Below, piece after piece: positions 41,793 to 50,189 of a stretch of 64,000 nucleotides of DNA. Below the pieces are notes generated by a model. That model was not told the DNA's origin. It saw only the letters and a list, made by a program, of their open reading frames with translations, and made no database searches. How positions within the stretch are numbered: the first letter of the stretch is position 1; each line of letters starts with the position of its first letter. The position numbers and the translations under genes were made by a program. The stretch covers positions 4,452,501 to 4,516,500 of the forward strand of contig NZ_JAUSXL010000002.1 of NCBI RefSeq assembly GCF_030815975.1. Direction: 5' to 3'. Origin of the DNA: Variovorax paradoxus (GTDB taxonomy: Bacteria > Pseudomonadota > Gammaproteobacteria > Burkholderiales > Burkholderiaceae_C).

Positions 41793-42568
41793 GCCAGATC
41801 CCCGCACTCGAAGCCCGCGGCTTGAGCGCCACGCTCGGCAATGCCGAGGTGCTGCACGGCATCGACCTGAAGCTCGGTGCCGCGCGCTGGACCAGCGTGG
41901 TCGGGCCCAACGGCGCGGGCAAGTCGACCCTGCTCAAGGCGCTGGCGGGCCTGCTCGCACACCGCGGCGAAGTCTTTCTTTTCGGCGAGGCATCGGCCAG
42001 GGTGCCGGGCCGCATCCGCGCGCAGCGCCTTTCGTGGCTGGGCCAGAGTGGCGCGGCGGGCGAGGGCAGCGCTGATGACCTGATGGTCTACGACATCGCC
42101 ATGCTCGGCCGCCTGCCGCACCAGCGCTGGCTCGCAGCGCCGAGCATCGCCGACCGCGAGGCCGTGGAGCGCGCGCTGCGCAGCACCCAGGCCTGGGACT
42201 GGCGCGAACGGCCGCTCGGCCAGCTCTCGGGCGGCGAACGCCAGCGCGTGCTGCTGGCGCGCGCGCTCGCGGTCGAGGCCGAGCTGCTGCTGATGGACGA
42301 GCCGCTTGCCAACCTCGACCCGCCGCACCAGGCCGACTGGATGCAGACCACGCGCACGCTGGTGGCCCAGGGCCGCACCGTGGTCAGCGTGCTGCACGAA
42401 CTGCCGATGGCGCTGGCCGCCGACGAGCTGGTGGTGATGAACCATGGCCGCGTGGTGCACCACGGCGGCAGCAGCGACCCGGCCACCCACGCCGCGCTCG
42501 AACAGGTGTTCGACCACCGCATCCGCGTGCACCGCGTGGCCGATCAGTGGATCGCGCTGCCGAACTGA
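41789..42568 (+). CDS. btuD: Corrinoid ABC transporter, ATPase
   Basis: A 259-aa ATP-binding subunit. Walker A GPNGAGKST (39-47), signature LSGGERQRV, Walker B LLLMDEPL and the switch His in VVSVLHELP are intact. It drives import of corrinoids with BtuC and BtuF. Overlap with btuC (ATGA) suggests coupled translation. Confidence 0.93.
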   Translation: MSQIPALEARGLSATLGNAEVLHGIDLKLGAARWTSVVGPNGAGKSTLLKALAGLLAHRGEVFLFGEASARVPGRIRAQRLSWLGQSGAAGEGSADDLMVYDIAMLGRLPHQRWLAAPSIADREAVERALRSTQAWDWRERPLGQLSGGERQRVLLARALAVEAELLLMDEPLANLDPPHQADWMQTTRTLVAQGRTVVSVLHELPMALAADELVVMNHGRVVHHGGSSDPATHAALEQVFDHRIRVHRVADQWIALPN

Positions 42569-42596
42569 CGATGAACATCAATACAGGGCCCGCCTC

Positions 42597-43166
42597 ATGC
42601 AAATCGAAACTCCCCCCAGCGAAAAGCCCTACGACAAGGCCGAAGGCGAACGCCGCGGCGTCGTCATCGTCAACACCGGCGACGGCAAGGGCAAGAGCAC
42701 CGCGGCCTTCGGCCTGGCGCTGCGCGCGCACGGCCGCGGCAAGGCGGTGAAGATCTACCAGTTCATGAAAGTGCCTTCGGCGCGCTTCGGCGAGCACCGC
42801 ATGTTCGAGCAGATCGGCATTCCGATCGAAGGCCTGGGCGACGGCTTCAGCTGGAAGAGCCAGGACCTCGAACACTCGGCCCAGCTTGCGCGCGACGGCT
42901 GGGAAAAGGCCAGCGCGGCCATTCTTTCGGGCGAGTTCTTCCTGGTGGTGCTCGACGAGATCACCTATCCGCTGATCTACGGCTGGCTGCCGCTCGAAGG
43001 CGTGCTCGAAACGCTGCGCACGCGGCCCAGCCATGTGCATGTGGTGCTCACCGGCCGGCGCTGCCCGCCCGAGATCGTCGAGCTGGCCGACACCGTGACC
43101 GAGATGGCCATGGTCAAGCACGCATTCAAGGCCGGCATTCCGGCGCAGCGCGGCATCGAGGACTGA
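42597..43166 (+). CDS. cobO: Cob(I)yrinic acid a,c-diamide adenosyltransferase
   Basis: Adds the upper 5'-deoxyadenosyl ligand to reduced corrinoids using ATP. The protein is 189 aa. The P-loop variant GDGKGKST spans 28-35, and YQFMK, VVLDEITYPLIYGWL and LTGRRCPPEIVELAD are CobO/CobA/BtuR motifs. The ATG at 42597 lies 28 bp after btuD. It also salvages imported incomplete corrinoids. Confidence 0.95.
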   Translation: MQIETPPSEKPYDKAEGERRGVVIVNTGDGKGKSTAAFGLALRAHGRGKAVKIYQFMKVPSARFGEHRMFEQIGIPIEGLGDGFSWKSQDLEHSAQLARDGWEKASAAILSGEFFLVVLDEITYPLIYGWLPLEGVLETLRTRPSHVHVVLTGRRCPPEIVELADTVTEMAMVKHAFKAGIPAQRGIED

Positions 43167-43170
43167 GCGG

Positions 43171-44112
43171 GTGCCCACCGTCGCAGCGCTGTGGCTGGCC
43201 TTGGCCGTCGATCGCTGGCTGGGCGAACCCGCCGCGCGCTGGCATCCCGTGGTGTGGATGGGGCGCTACCTCGGCTGGGCCGGCTCCCGCATGGCGCCGC
43301 GCGCGGCCGATGCGAAGCCGCGCGACTTGCCGCTGTTCCTGGCCGGAGCGCTGGCCTGGGGCGTGGGCGCGACGCTGGTTGGCGCGCTGGCGCTGGCATT
43401 GCAGGCAAGCGCCGCGCAATGGCTGCCCGGCTGGGCAGCGGCCGTGGTGCTGGCCCTGGCGCTGAAGCCGCTCTTTGCATGGCGCATGCTGCGCGCCGAA
43501 GTGCTTGCCGTGGAGGCGGCGCTGGCCGTGTCGCTGGAAGCGGGCCGCGCGCAGCTCGCCCGGCTCGTGAGCCGGGACGTCAGCGCCCTCGGCGAGCGCG
43601 AGGTGCGCGAAAGCGCGATCGAGTCGCTGGCTGAGAACCTCAACGATTCGCTCGTGGCGCCGCTGTTCTGGTTCGTGCTGCTGGGCCTGCCGGGCGCGGC
43701 GGTCTATCGCTTCGCCAACACGGCCGATGCGATGTGGGGCTACCGCGGCGAGCGCAACGGCCGCGACTGGAACTGGTTCGGAAAATGGGCCGCGCGCGCC
43801 GACGACGTGCTTTCGTGGCTGCCGGCACGGCTTACGGTGCTGCTGCTTGAGCTGGCGGCATGGCGCTGGCCATCGGGCCTGGCACGCGAGGCGCGCCGCA
43901 CGCCATCGCCCAACAGCGGCTGGCCGATGGCGGCGATGGCATTGCTGCTCGGCGTGCGGCTTGCCAAGCCCGGCGTCTATGCCTTGAATGCCGAGGGGCG
44001 GCCAGCCGATGCGGCCGATACGCAGCAGGCCGCGCGATGGGGCGGCAGGGCGGTGCTGGCAACGGCCGCTTGTGCATCATTGGCCATCTTCGCGGCAACC
44101 TACTGGGCATGA
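43171..44112 (+). CDS. cbiB: Adenosylcobinamide-phosphate synthase
   Basis: Inner-membrane protein (CbiB/CobD) that joins the aminopropanol phosphate arm to adenosylcobyric acid. The protein is 313 aa. It begins with a GTG, and the N-terminus reads ALAVDRWLGEPAARWHPVVWMGRYLGW, the family signature (not all conserved residues listed). RESAIESLAENLNDSLVAPLFW is the second hallmark. Four or five membrane segments are expected. Its 3' end overlaps the aminotransferase-like gene by 4 bases, which makes the threonine-phosphate-derived arm. I use cbiB to avoid the confusing cobD. Confidence 0.93.
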   Translation: MPTVAALWLALAVDRWLGEPAARWHPVVWMGRYLGWAGSRMAPRAADAKPRDLPLFLAGALAWGVGATLVGALALALQASAAQWLPGWAAAVVLALALKPLFAWRMLRAEVLAVEAALAVSLEAGRAQLARLVSRDVSALGEREVRESAIESLAENLNDSLVAPLFWFVLLGLPGAAVYRFANTADAMWGYRGERNGRDWNWFGKWAARADDVLSWLPARLTVLLLELAAWRWPSGLAREARRTPSPNSGWPMAAMALLLGVRLAKPGVYALNAEGRPADAADTQQAARWGGRAVLATAACASLAIFAATYWA

Positions 44113-45134
44113 CACCGGAACACACGACATCCACCGACCTGCTGCATGGCGGCCCCGACGCCGCGGGCACGGCCTGGCACGATTTCTCGACCAACGGCAA
44201 CGCGACGGGCCCGTGCCCCGCGGTGCTTGCCGCGCTGCGTGCGGCCGACGCGGCGCATTACCCGGACCCGGGCTACACGGCGCTGCGCCGCGCATTGGCT
44301 AAGTTTCACGGCGTGGCTGCCGAACGCATCGTGATCGCGGCGAGTGCGAGCGAGTTCATTCACCGCATCACTGCGGCCGTTGCGCAGGGCGGTGGCCGGC
44401 AGGTCTTGTTGCCGGCGCACAGCTATGGCGACTACGAGCGTGCGGCGTCGGCCTGGGGCTTGCAGGTGCAGCGGCCTCCACAGCCGCACCGCGAGGCGGC
44501 GCTGCGCTGGTGCTGCGAGCCTTCGAGCCCGCTGGGCCAGGCACAGGCCGATCTTGCGCTGCATGCAGCGGCCGGCGGCGCCTGCGTGCTCGACCTGGCC
44601 TACGAACCGCTGCGCCTCGAAGGCGGGGCATCGCTCGACGCGGCGCAGCGCAACCGCGTCTGGCAGCTGTGGACGCCCAACAAGGCCATGGGCCTGACGG
44701 GCATCCGCGCCGCCTATGCCATCGCACCCGAAGGCGATGCCGCCGCGCCGCTGAAGCAGCGCCTCGAGCGGCTGGCTCCCTCGTGGCCGGTGGGCGCCCA
44801 CGGCGTGGCGCTGCTCGAGACCTGGATCGGCGACGAGGCACAAGCCTGGCTCGCCCGAAGCCTGCGCACCCTGCGCGAATGGAAAGCGCAGCAGCGCGCC
44901 CTCTGCGAATCGCTGGGATGGCAGTGCCTGCCGAGCGACGCCAATTTTTTCTGCGCGCGCACCGATGCGCCTTACCCGCGGCTGGCCGCCGCGCTGCGCG
45001 CCGATGGCATCAAGCTGCGCGACTGTGCATCATTCGGCCTGCCGGGCCATGTTCGGCTCGGCGTGCTGCCGCCGCAGAGCCAGCAGGCGCTCAAGGAGGC
45101 CTGGACGCGCGCCGCGGCTTCGGCCGAACCTTGA
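44109..45134 (+). CDS. cobC: L-threonine-O-3-phosphate decarboxylase (PLP)
   Basis: PLP enzyme that makes (R)-1-amino-2-propanol phosphate for the nucleotide loop of cobalamin. The protein is 341 aa of the fold-type I aminotransferase class. DFSTNGNATGPCPAVLAAL and YPDPGYTALRRALA are typical of Pseudomonas-type CobC and Salmonella CobD. The Schiff-base Lys is in WTPNKAMGLTGIR, and the C-terminal GHVRLGVLP carries the carboxylate-binding Arg. The product feeds CbiB, encoded just upstream. Naming follows the aerobic (Pseudomonas) convention. It is not the phosphatase at 58371. Confidence 0.88.
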   Translation: MTPEHTTSTDLLHGGPDAAGTAWHDFSTNGNATGPCPAVLAALRAADAAHYPDPGYTALRRALAKFHGVAAERIVIAASASEFIHRITAAVAQGGGRQVLLPAHSYGDYERAASAWGLQVQRPPQPHREAALRWCCEPSSPLGQAQADLALHAAAGGACVLDLAYEPLRLEGGASLDAAQRNRVWQLWTPNKAMGLTGIRAAYAIAPEGDAAAPLKQRLERLAPSWPVGAHGVALLETWIGDEAQAWLARSLRTLREWKAQQRALCESLGWQCLPSDANFFCARTDAPYPRLAAALRADGIKLRDCASFGLPGHVRLGVLPPQSQQALKEAWTRAAASAEP

Positions 45135-45150
45135 AAGCCAGGACATCCGC

Positions 45151-45504
45151 ATGCTCTACGCCATCACCGCGCTCTTTCTTTGCCAACTGGCCGGCGAACT
45201 GCTCGTGCAGTGGCTGGGCCTGCCGATTCCCGGTCCGCTGATCGGCATGCTGCTGCTGTTCGTCGTGCTGCTCGTGCGCGGCGGCGTGCCCGAGGCATTG
45301 AGCGAGACCTCGGGCCATCTGCTGCGCAACCTCATGCTGCTGTTCATCCCGGCGGTGACCGGCGTCATGCTGCACTTCGAACGGGTGGGGCGCGAATGGC
45401 TTCCGTTCCTTGCGGCCGGCATTGTGGGCGCGGCCTTCACCATGGCTGTGACCGCGCTCACCTTGCGCTGGATGATCCGCATCACCGGCAAGGATGCCGA
45501 ATGA
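45151..45504 (+). CDS. lrgA: LrgA/CidA-family holin-like protein
   Basis: A 117-aa inner-membrane protein with four hydrophobic segments. PGPLIGMLLLFVVLL and LLFIPAVTGVMLH are characteristic of the CidA/LrgA family, holin-like proteins linked to murein hydrolase export, programmed lysis, or pyruvate and small-acid transport depending on species. AGGA precedes the ATG. It starts only 16 bp after the cobalamin gene upstream with no terminator, and its stop overlaps lrgB, so it may be co-transcribed with the B12 operon. Confidence 0.9.
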   Translation: MLYAITALFLCQLAGELLVQWLGLPIPGPLIGMLLLFVVLLVRGGVPEALSETSGHLLRNLMLLFIPAVTGVMLHFERVGREWLPFLAAGIVGAAFTMAVTALTLRWMIRITGKDAE

Positions 45505-46232
45505 CCCCGCCCGCAAAGCTGTCCGAGATCTGGGTTTTTCTTGCGCAGTCGCCGCTGCTGTGGCTGTCGCTCACGCTGCTGGCCTACCTGGGCGCGCTGT
45601 GGCTGCACCGGCGCAGCGGCGCCAACCCGGCGGTGAATCCGGTGCTGGTGTCGGTGATCGTCATCGTGGGCGTGCTGCTCGTCACGCGCACGCCTTACGA
45701 CACGTATTTTGAAGGCGCCAAGTTCGTGCACTTCCTGATCGGACCGGCCACCGTGGCGCTGGCCGTGCCGCTGTATGGCCAGCTCGGGCGGCTGCGGCGG
45801 CTGTGGCTGCCCATTGGCGTGGCGCTGCTGGTGGGCTCGGTGGCGGCCATCGTGTCGGCCATCGGCATTGCCTGGGCGCTGGGCGGATCGCACGAACTGC
45901 TGATGTCGCTCGCGCCCAAGTCGGCCACCATGCCGATCGCGATGGGCGTGGCCGAGAAGATCGGCGGGCTGCCGTCGCTGGCCGCGGTGGCGGCGGCAGT
46001 CGCGGGCATCTCGGGTGCCATCATGGCCACTGGCCTCTTGAACCTGCTGCGCATCAGGGAACCCGCGGTGCGCGGCTTTGCGGTGGGCATGGCGGCGCAC
46101 GGCATCGGCACTGCGCGGGCCATCCAGGTGAACGAAACGGCCGGCGCTTTCTCTGCGCTGGCCTTGGGACTCAACGGCATCGCGACGGCGCTGCTGGTGC
46201 CGTTGCTGATCAGGCTCGCCGCCTTCTTCTGA
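45501..46232 (+). CDS. lrgB: LrgB/CidB-family membrane protein
   Basis: Partner of LrgA, 243 aa with seven or so hydrophobic segments. FLIGPATVALAVPLY, SLAPKSATMPIAMGV and GMAAHGIGTARA are strongly conserved LrgB motifs. LrgA and LrgB act together in the inner membrane, and the transported molecule is not certain. It starts inside the lrgA stop codon (ATGA). Confidence 0.92.
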   Translation: MTPPAKLSEIWVFLAQSPLLWLSLTLLAYLGALWLHRRSGANPAVNPVLVSVIVIVGVLLVTRTPYDTYFEGAKFVHFLIGPATVALAVPLYGQLGRLRRLWLPIGVALLVGSVAAIVSAIGIAWALGGSHELLMSLAPKSATMPIAMGVAEKIGGLPSLAAVAAAVAGISGAIMATGLLNLLRIREPAVRGFAVGMAAHGIGTARAIQVNETAGAFSALALGLNGIATALLVPLLIRLAAFF

Positions 46233-46272
46233 CGCAGAATGGTGCTCCCCCATTGGCGCAGGAGAGCAAGGC

Positions 46273-46749
46273 ATGGCCCAGTACACCGCAGAAATCCTCT
46301 GGCAGCGAGGCGACCAGGACTTCCTCGGCAACACCTACAGCAGAAGGCATTCGCTGCGCTTCGATGGCGGCGCGGAAGTGCCGGGCTCCTCGTCGCCGCA
46401 CGTGGTGCCGCTGCCCATGTCCGATGCGGCGGCGGTCGACCCGGAAGAGGCCTTTGTCGCATCGCTCTCGAGCTGCCACATGCTGTGGTTCCTCACCATG
46501 GCGGTGAAGCGCAAGTTCAATGTCGACCGCTACTTCGACGCGGCGAGCGGCCTCATGGAAAAGAACGCCGAAGGCAAGCTCGCGATGACGGTGGTCACGC
46601 TTCGGCCGGAGGTGAGCTTCTCTGGCGCGAACCTGCCCACGCGCGATCAGGTCGAACACATGCACCACCGGGCGCACGAGGAGTGCTTCATCGCCAACTC
46701 GGTGAAGACCGAGGTGCGTTGCGAACCGGTCTTCGCCGCGGTCGCCTGA
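46273..46749 (+). CDS. OsmC/Ohr-family peroxiredoxin-like protein
   Basis: A 158-aa OsmC-family protein. FVASLSSCHMLWFL carries one conserved Cys (in SSCHM) and EECFIANSVKTEV the second, the two thiols used to reduce organic hydroperoxides in OsmC and Ohr. The larger size and N-terminal YTAEILWQRGDQDFLGNTYS place it in the YhfA/OsmC-like group rather than Ohr proper. It follows lrgB by 40 bp with GGAGAG before the ATG, and no terminator is seen. It is convergent with the LysR gene. Confidence 0.82.
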   Translation: MAQYTAEILWQRGDQDFLGNTYSRRHSLRFDGGAEVPGSSSPHVVPLPMSDAAAVDPEEAFVASLSSCHMLWFLTMAVKRKFNVDRYFDAASGLMEKNAEGKLAMTVVTLRPEVSFSGANLPTRDQVEHMHHRAHEECFIANSVKTEVRCEPVFAAVA

Positions 46750-46766
46750 GGCGCGGCAGGCGGACT

Positions 46767-47682
46767 TCAGCGCCGCTGCAGCCGCGGATTCTTCGCGAAC
46801 AGCTCGGCCGCCCAATCCACGAACGCCCGCACCTTCGCGCTCAGGTGGCGGTTGGGCGGGTAGACCACATGGATCGGCAGCGGCTCGCGCTGCCAGTCGG
46901 GCAGCACCTCGATCAGTTCGCCGCTTTCCAGCAGCGGCTCGGCCATGAAGGTGATGCACTGTGAAATGCCGAAGCCGCCGAGCACCGCCGCCATGTGGGC
47001 GTTGCTCTCGTTGACCGACACGCGGTAGGGGCCGTTGAGCTCGATGTATTCGTCGCCCTTCTTGAACTCGTGCGGGTAGATGCGCCGCGTGCTGCCCGAA
47101 AAGTAGCTCACCACGTGGTGCCGCTTCTCGATGTCGTTCGGATGCTGCGGAACGCCGTAGCGCTTGACGTACGCAGGCGACGCCACGGTCACGAAGTGCA
47201 GGGTGCCGATGCGCCGGGCCACCAGCGACTGGTCGCTCAGTTCGCCGGCCCGGATCACGCAGTCGACGTTGTCGCTGATGAGGTCGACCGGACGGTCGCT
47301 CACGCCCAGGTCGACCTGGATGTCCGGATAGCGGTCGCAGAAGGTGGCCAGCGCGGGCAGGATGATCAGCCGCGCCACCGAAGTGCCGATGTCGATGCGC
47401 AGCCGCCCCGTGGGGTTGGCCTGCGCGTTGGTCATGCTGGCCTCGATGTCGTCGAAGTCGTTCAGCAGGCGCGCCGCGCGCTCGAAGTAGGCCGCGCCGT
47501 CGGGCGTGACCGTGACGCGCCGCGTGGTGCGGTTGAGCAGCTTCACCCGCAGGCGCGATTCCAGCGCCTGGATCTGCTTGGTGACCGTTCCCTTGGGCAG
47601 GGCGAGCGAGTCCGCGGCCCGGGTGAACGTGCCCCGCTTCCACCACGCGGACAAAGATCCGCATTGCCTGGATTTGATCCAT
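46767..47682 (-). pseudogene. LysR regulator of the efflux locus, frameshifted
   Basis: A LysR-type regulator whose reading frame is broken near its start. The N-terminus MDQIQAMRIFVRVVEAG is read from 47682. After the run of four C (plus strand, 47632-47635) the correct continuation FTRAADSLALPKGTVTKQ lies one base out of frame and then runs intact for about 290 residues. Deleting one G on the coding strand (GGGGC to GGGC) restores a normal 305-aa protein. The gene is divergent from an llpE-bpeE-bpeF-oprC-like set, as bpeT/ceoR is in Burkholderia. The shift may be a real mutation or an assembly error. Confidence 0.88.
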
Positions 47683-47755
47683 TGATGAATGTTCCTGGGA
47701 GCCCGGCCATTGCCGAGAGGACGCGGATTCTCACACAAGGTGACAATCCCCCAGC

Positions 47756-47784
47756 GTTTCCCGGATTGTTAGCCGTTTGGAAAC
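47756..47784. promoter_or_regulatory. Inverted repeat in the LysR/llpE gap
   Basis: GTTTCC (47756-47761) and GGAAAC (47779-47784) are inverted over a 17-bp spacer in the 184-bp divergent gap. A weak promoter, TTTAAC (47806-47811) and TATATT (47828-47833) with a 16-bp spacer, faces llpE just downstream. A LysR regulator binding here would control the efflux operon. Confidence 0.4.
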
Positions 47785-47866
47785 AGAGTAGGGGCAGCTT
47801 GCCTGTTTAACGCCACACTGGCCGCCTTATATTTCGACTATCGCCAATCCTCCTGAGGTTGCCTCC

Positions 47867-48748
47867 ATGTCACCCCGTCCGTCGTCCCGCTCTGCCGAAA
47901 CCGCTGCCCTTGCCGCGGCGCAAGGCGTGGAAGCCGATCTCTCGATCGAGCTGCCCGGCCGCGAGCCCGTGGGCGCCCGGATCTACGGGCTGCGCCCGCG
48001 GGGTGAAACGGTGCCGCTGGTGCTGCATTTCCATGGCGGCACCTTCATCTGCGGCAACCTGGACAACGGCCGCAACGTGGCCCGGCTGCTGGCCGGTGCC
48101 GGCGCGGTGGTGGTGTCGGTGGACTATCCGCTGGCGCCCGAATCCCCGTTCCCCGAGCCCATCGAGGTGGGCTATGCCGCGCTCGAATGGCTCTACAAGC
48201 AGCGCGCGAAGCTCGGCGGCAAGGGTGCCCAGGTGTACCTGGCCGGCGAAGAGGCCGGCGGCAACCTGGCCGCCGGGGTGGCGCTGATCGCCCGCGACCG
48301 GGCGCATCCGCCGCTGGCCGGGCAGATCCTGCTGTCGCCCATGCTCGACCCGTGCGCGGGCACGGCATCGCTGCGCAAGGCCACCAACGACTCGGCCGAA
48401 TGCCGCTGGGCCACGGGCTGGGAAAAGTACCTGAGCTGCCCGTCGAACGCGATGCACCCCTACGCCGTGCCGAGCGGATCGCTCCGGCTGTCGGCCCTGG
48501 CGCCGGCCCTGGTGCTGGTGGGCCAGGACGATGCCATGCGCGACGAGGCGCTGACTTTTGCCGGACGCCTGCGCGCAGCCGGCATCGACGTCACCAGCAG
48601 CGTGCTGCCGGGCGCCGCGAACTGGCCCAAAGCCCTGTACGACCCCGAGCCCTCCGGCTGCAAGGCCTGCGAAGCCAGCGTCCAGCAGCATTTCCGCGAA
48701 TTTTTCAGTGCCACCACGCCGCCCCCGGTAGCACCCAAGCCCAGCTAG
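47867..48748 (+). CDS. llpE: LlpE-like alpha/beta hydrolase, nucleophile missing
   Basis: A 293-aa protein of the hormone-sensitive-lipase (bacterial type) family. The oxyanion-hole motif HGG (56-58, in LHFHGGTF) is present, but the nucleophile elbow that should read GDSAGG is GEEAGG: Glu129 replaces the catalytic Ser. The acid GQDDAMRDE is kept, whereas the region where the His should be, VLPGAANWP, has none. It is probably not a working esterase. Position before bpeE/bpeF/oprC matches the lipase-like llpE of Burkholderia efflux operons. A strong ribosome-binding site (CTGAGG) precedes it. Confidence 0.8.
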   Translation: MSPRPSSRSAETAALAAAQGVEADLSIELPGREPVGARIYGLRPRGETVPLVLHFHGGTFICGNLDNGRNVARLLAGAGAVVVSVDYPLAPESPFPEPIEVGYAALEWLYKQRAKLGGKGAQVYLAGEEAGGNLAAGVALIARDRAHPPLAGQILLSPMLDPCAGTASLRKATNDSAECRWATGWEKYLSCPSNAMHPYAVPSGSLRLSALAPALVLVGQDDAMRDEALTFAGRLRAAGIDVTSSVLPGAANWPKALYDPEPSGCKACEASVQQHFREFFSATTPPPVAPKPS

Positions 48749-48898
48749 GCGAGCCGGTCGCGGCAGCCCGGCTGACCACGCGACGACGCCCCTGGGCCCA
48801 CCGGTAACCCCGGTCATTTTCGAGTTCCGCCTCCTGGCGCCAAAAGCGCCGGGGTGGCCTGTTGCATCCCAAAAAGTCATCGAGAAGGACGAACCATC

Positions 48899-50149
48899 AT
48901 GTCGAACAACAAGCAAAAACTTTCTTCCGTCGCCCGCAAGGGCCTGTGGCCCGCAGTAACCGGCCTTACCGCACTGCTGGCGGTGGCCGCCGCGGTGCTC
49001 GGCATGCACAGCTTCAAGGCTGAGGCCACGGCACCCGCCGCGGCGCAGCAGGGCACGCCGGTGTCGGTCGCGACCGTGGCTTCGAGCGAGATCAATGCCT
49101 GGGACGAGTTCTCGGGCCGGCTCGAGGCGGTGCAGCGCGTCGACGTGCGTTCCCGCGTGGCGGGGGCCGTGCAGGCGGTGCACTTCCGCGAAGGCGCACT
49201 GGTGAAGCAGGGCGACCTGCTGATCACCATCGACCCCGCGCCGTACGCGGCCGAAGTGGAACGCGCCGAAGCGCAGGTGGCGTCGGCCCAAGCTCGCCAG
49301 GCCTTCAGCCGCAGCGAACAGGAACGCGCCAAGCGCCTGTGGGACGAGCAGGCCATCGCCCAGCGCGAATACGACGAGCGCGTGAACGCCGCCCGCGAAG
49401 CCGAAGCCAACCTGCGTGCCGCGCAAGCCTCGCTGCAGTCGGCGCGGCTGAACCTGGGCTACACGCAGGTGCGTGCTCCCGTGCCGGGCCGCATCGGCAG
49501 GATCGAGGTGACGGTGGGCAACCTGGTGGCCGCCGGCCCCGGCGCGCCGGTGCTGACCACGCTGGTGTCGGTGAGCCCGATCTATGCGAGCTTCGACGCC
49601 GACGAGCAGGTGATCACGCGGGCCCTGAAGGACCTGCCGAGCGGCTCCAGTGCCCGCGGCCAGATCGAGAGCATTCCCGTGCAGATGGGCACCGCCGGCC
49701 TCGATGGCACGCCCTTCAACGGCAAGCTGCAGCTGATCGACAACCAGGTCGATGCGCGCAGCGGCACGGTGCGTGTGCGTGCCTCCTTCGACAACAAGGA
49801 CGGCGCGCTCATTCCCGGCCAGTTCGCCCGCATCCGCATGGGCCAGGCGCGCAACGACTCCGCGCTGCTGGTGAGCGAACGCGCCATCGGCACCGACCAG
49901 AACAAGAAGTTCGTGATGGTGGTGGGCGAGGACAACAAGGCGGTCTACCGCGAAGTCACGCTCGGCGCATCGATCAACGGGCTGCGTGTCGTGAGCAAGG
50001 GCCTGAAGGCCGGCGATCGCGTGGTGGTCAACGGCCTGCAGCACATCCGCCCGGGTGCGCTGGTGGTGCCGCAGAACGTGACGATGGACGCCAAGGCGGA
50101 CCCCAAGCAACAACAACCGGAACGCGTCGCGGAAGCCGCGAAGTCCTGA
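48899..50149 (+). CDS. bpeE: RND efflux periplasmic adaptor (MexE/BpeE-like)
   Basis: A 416-aa membrane fusion protein that links the inner-membrane pump to the outer-membrane channel. The N-terminus is basic followed by a hydrophobic signal anchor (about 12-32). FSGRLEAVQRVDVRSRVAG is the first beta-barrel/lipoyl strand, followed by a coiled-coil hairpin (about 115-190) and LNLGYTQVRAPVPGRIGRI, the second lipoyl half. It starts 150 bp after llpE with GAAGGA before the ATG. The long spacer may hold an independent promoter. Confidence 0.9.
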   Translation: MSNNKQKLSSVARKGLWPAVTGLTALLAVAAAVLGMHSFKAEATAPAAAQQGTPVSVATVASSEINAWDEFSGRLEAVQRVDVRSRVAGAVQAVHFREGALVKQGDLLITIDPAPYAAEVERAEAQVASAQARQAFSRSEQERAKRLWDEQAIAQREYDERVNAAREAEANLRAAQASLQSARLNLGYTQVRAPVPGRIGRIEVTVGNLVAAGPGAPVLTTLVSVSPIYASFDADEQVITRALKDLPSGSSARGQIESIPVQMGTAGLDGTPFNGKLQLIDNQVDARSGTVRVRASFDNKDGALIPGQFARIRMGQARNDSALLVSERAIGTDQNKKFVMVVGEDNKAVYREVTLGASINGLRVVSKGLKAGDRVVVNGLQHIRPGALVVPQNVTMDAKADPKQQQPERVAEAAKS

Positions 50150-50189
50150 ACTCGGAGGGGAGCGCCCTGGCGCTCGCCGGAGAAACAAC

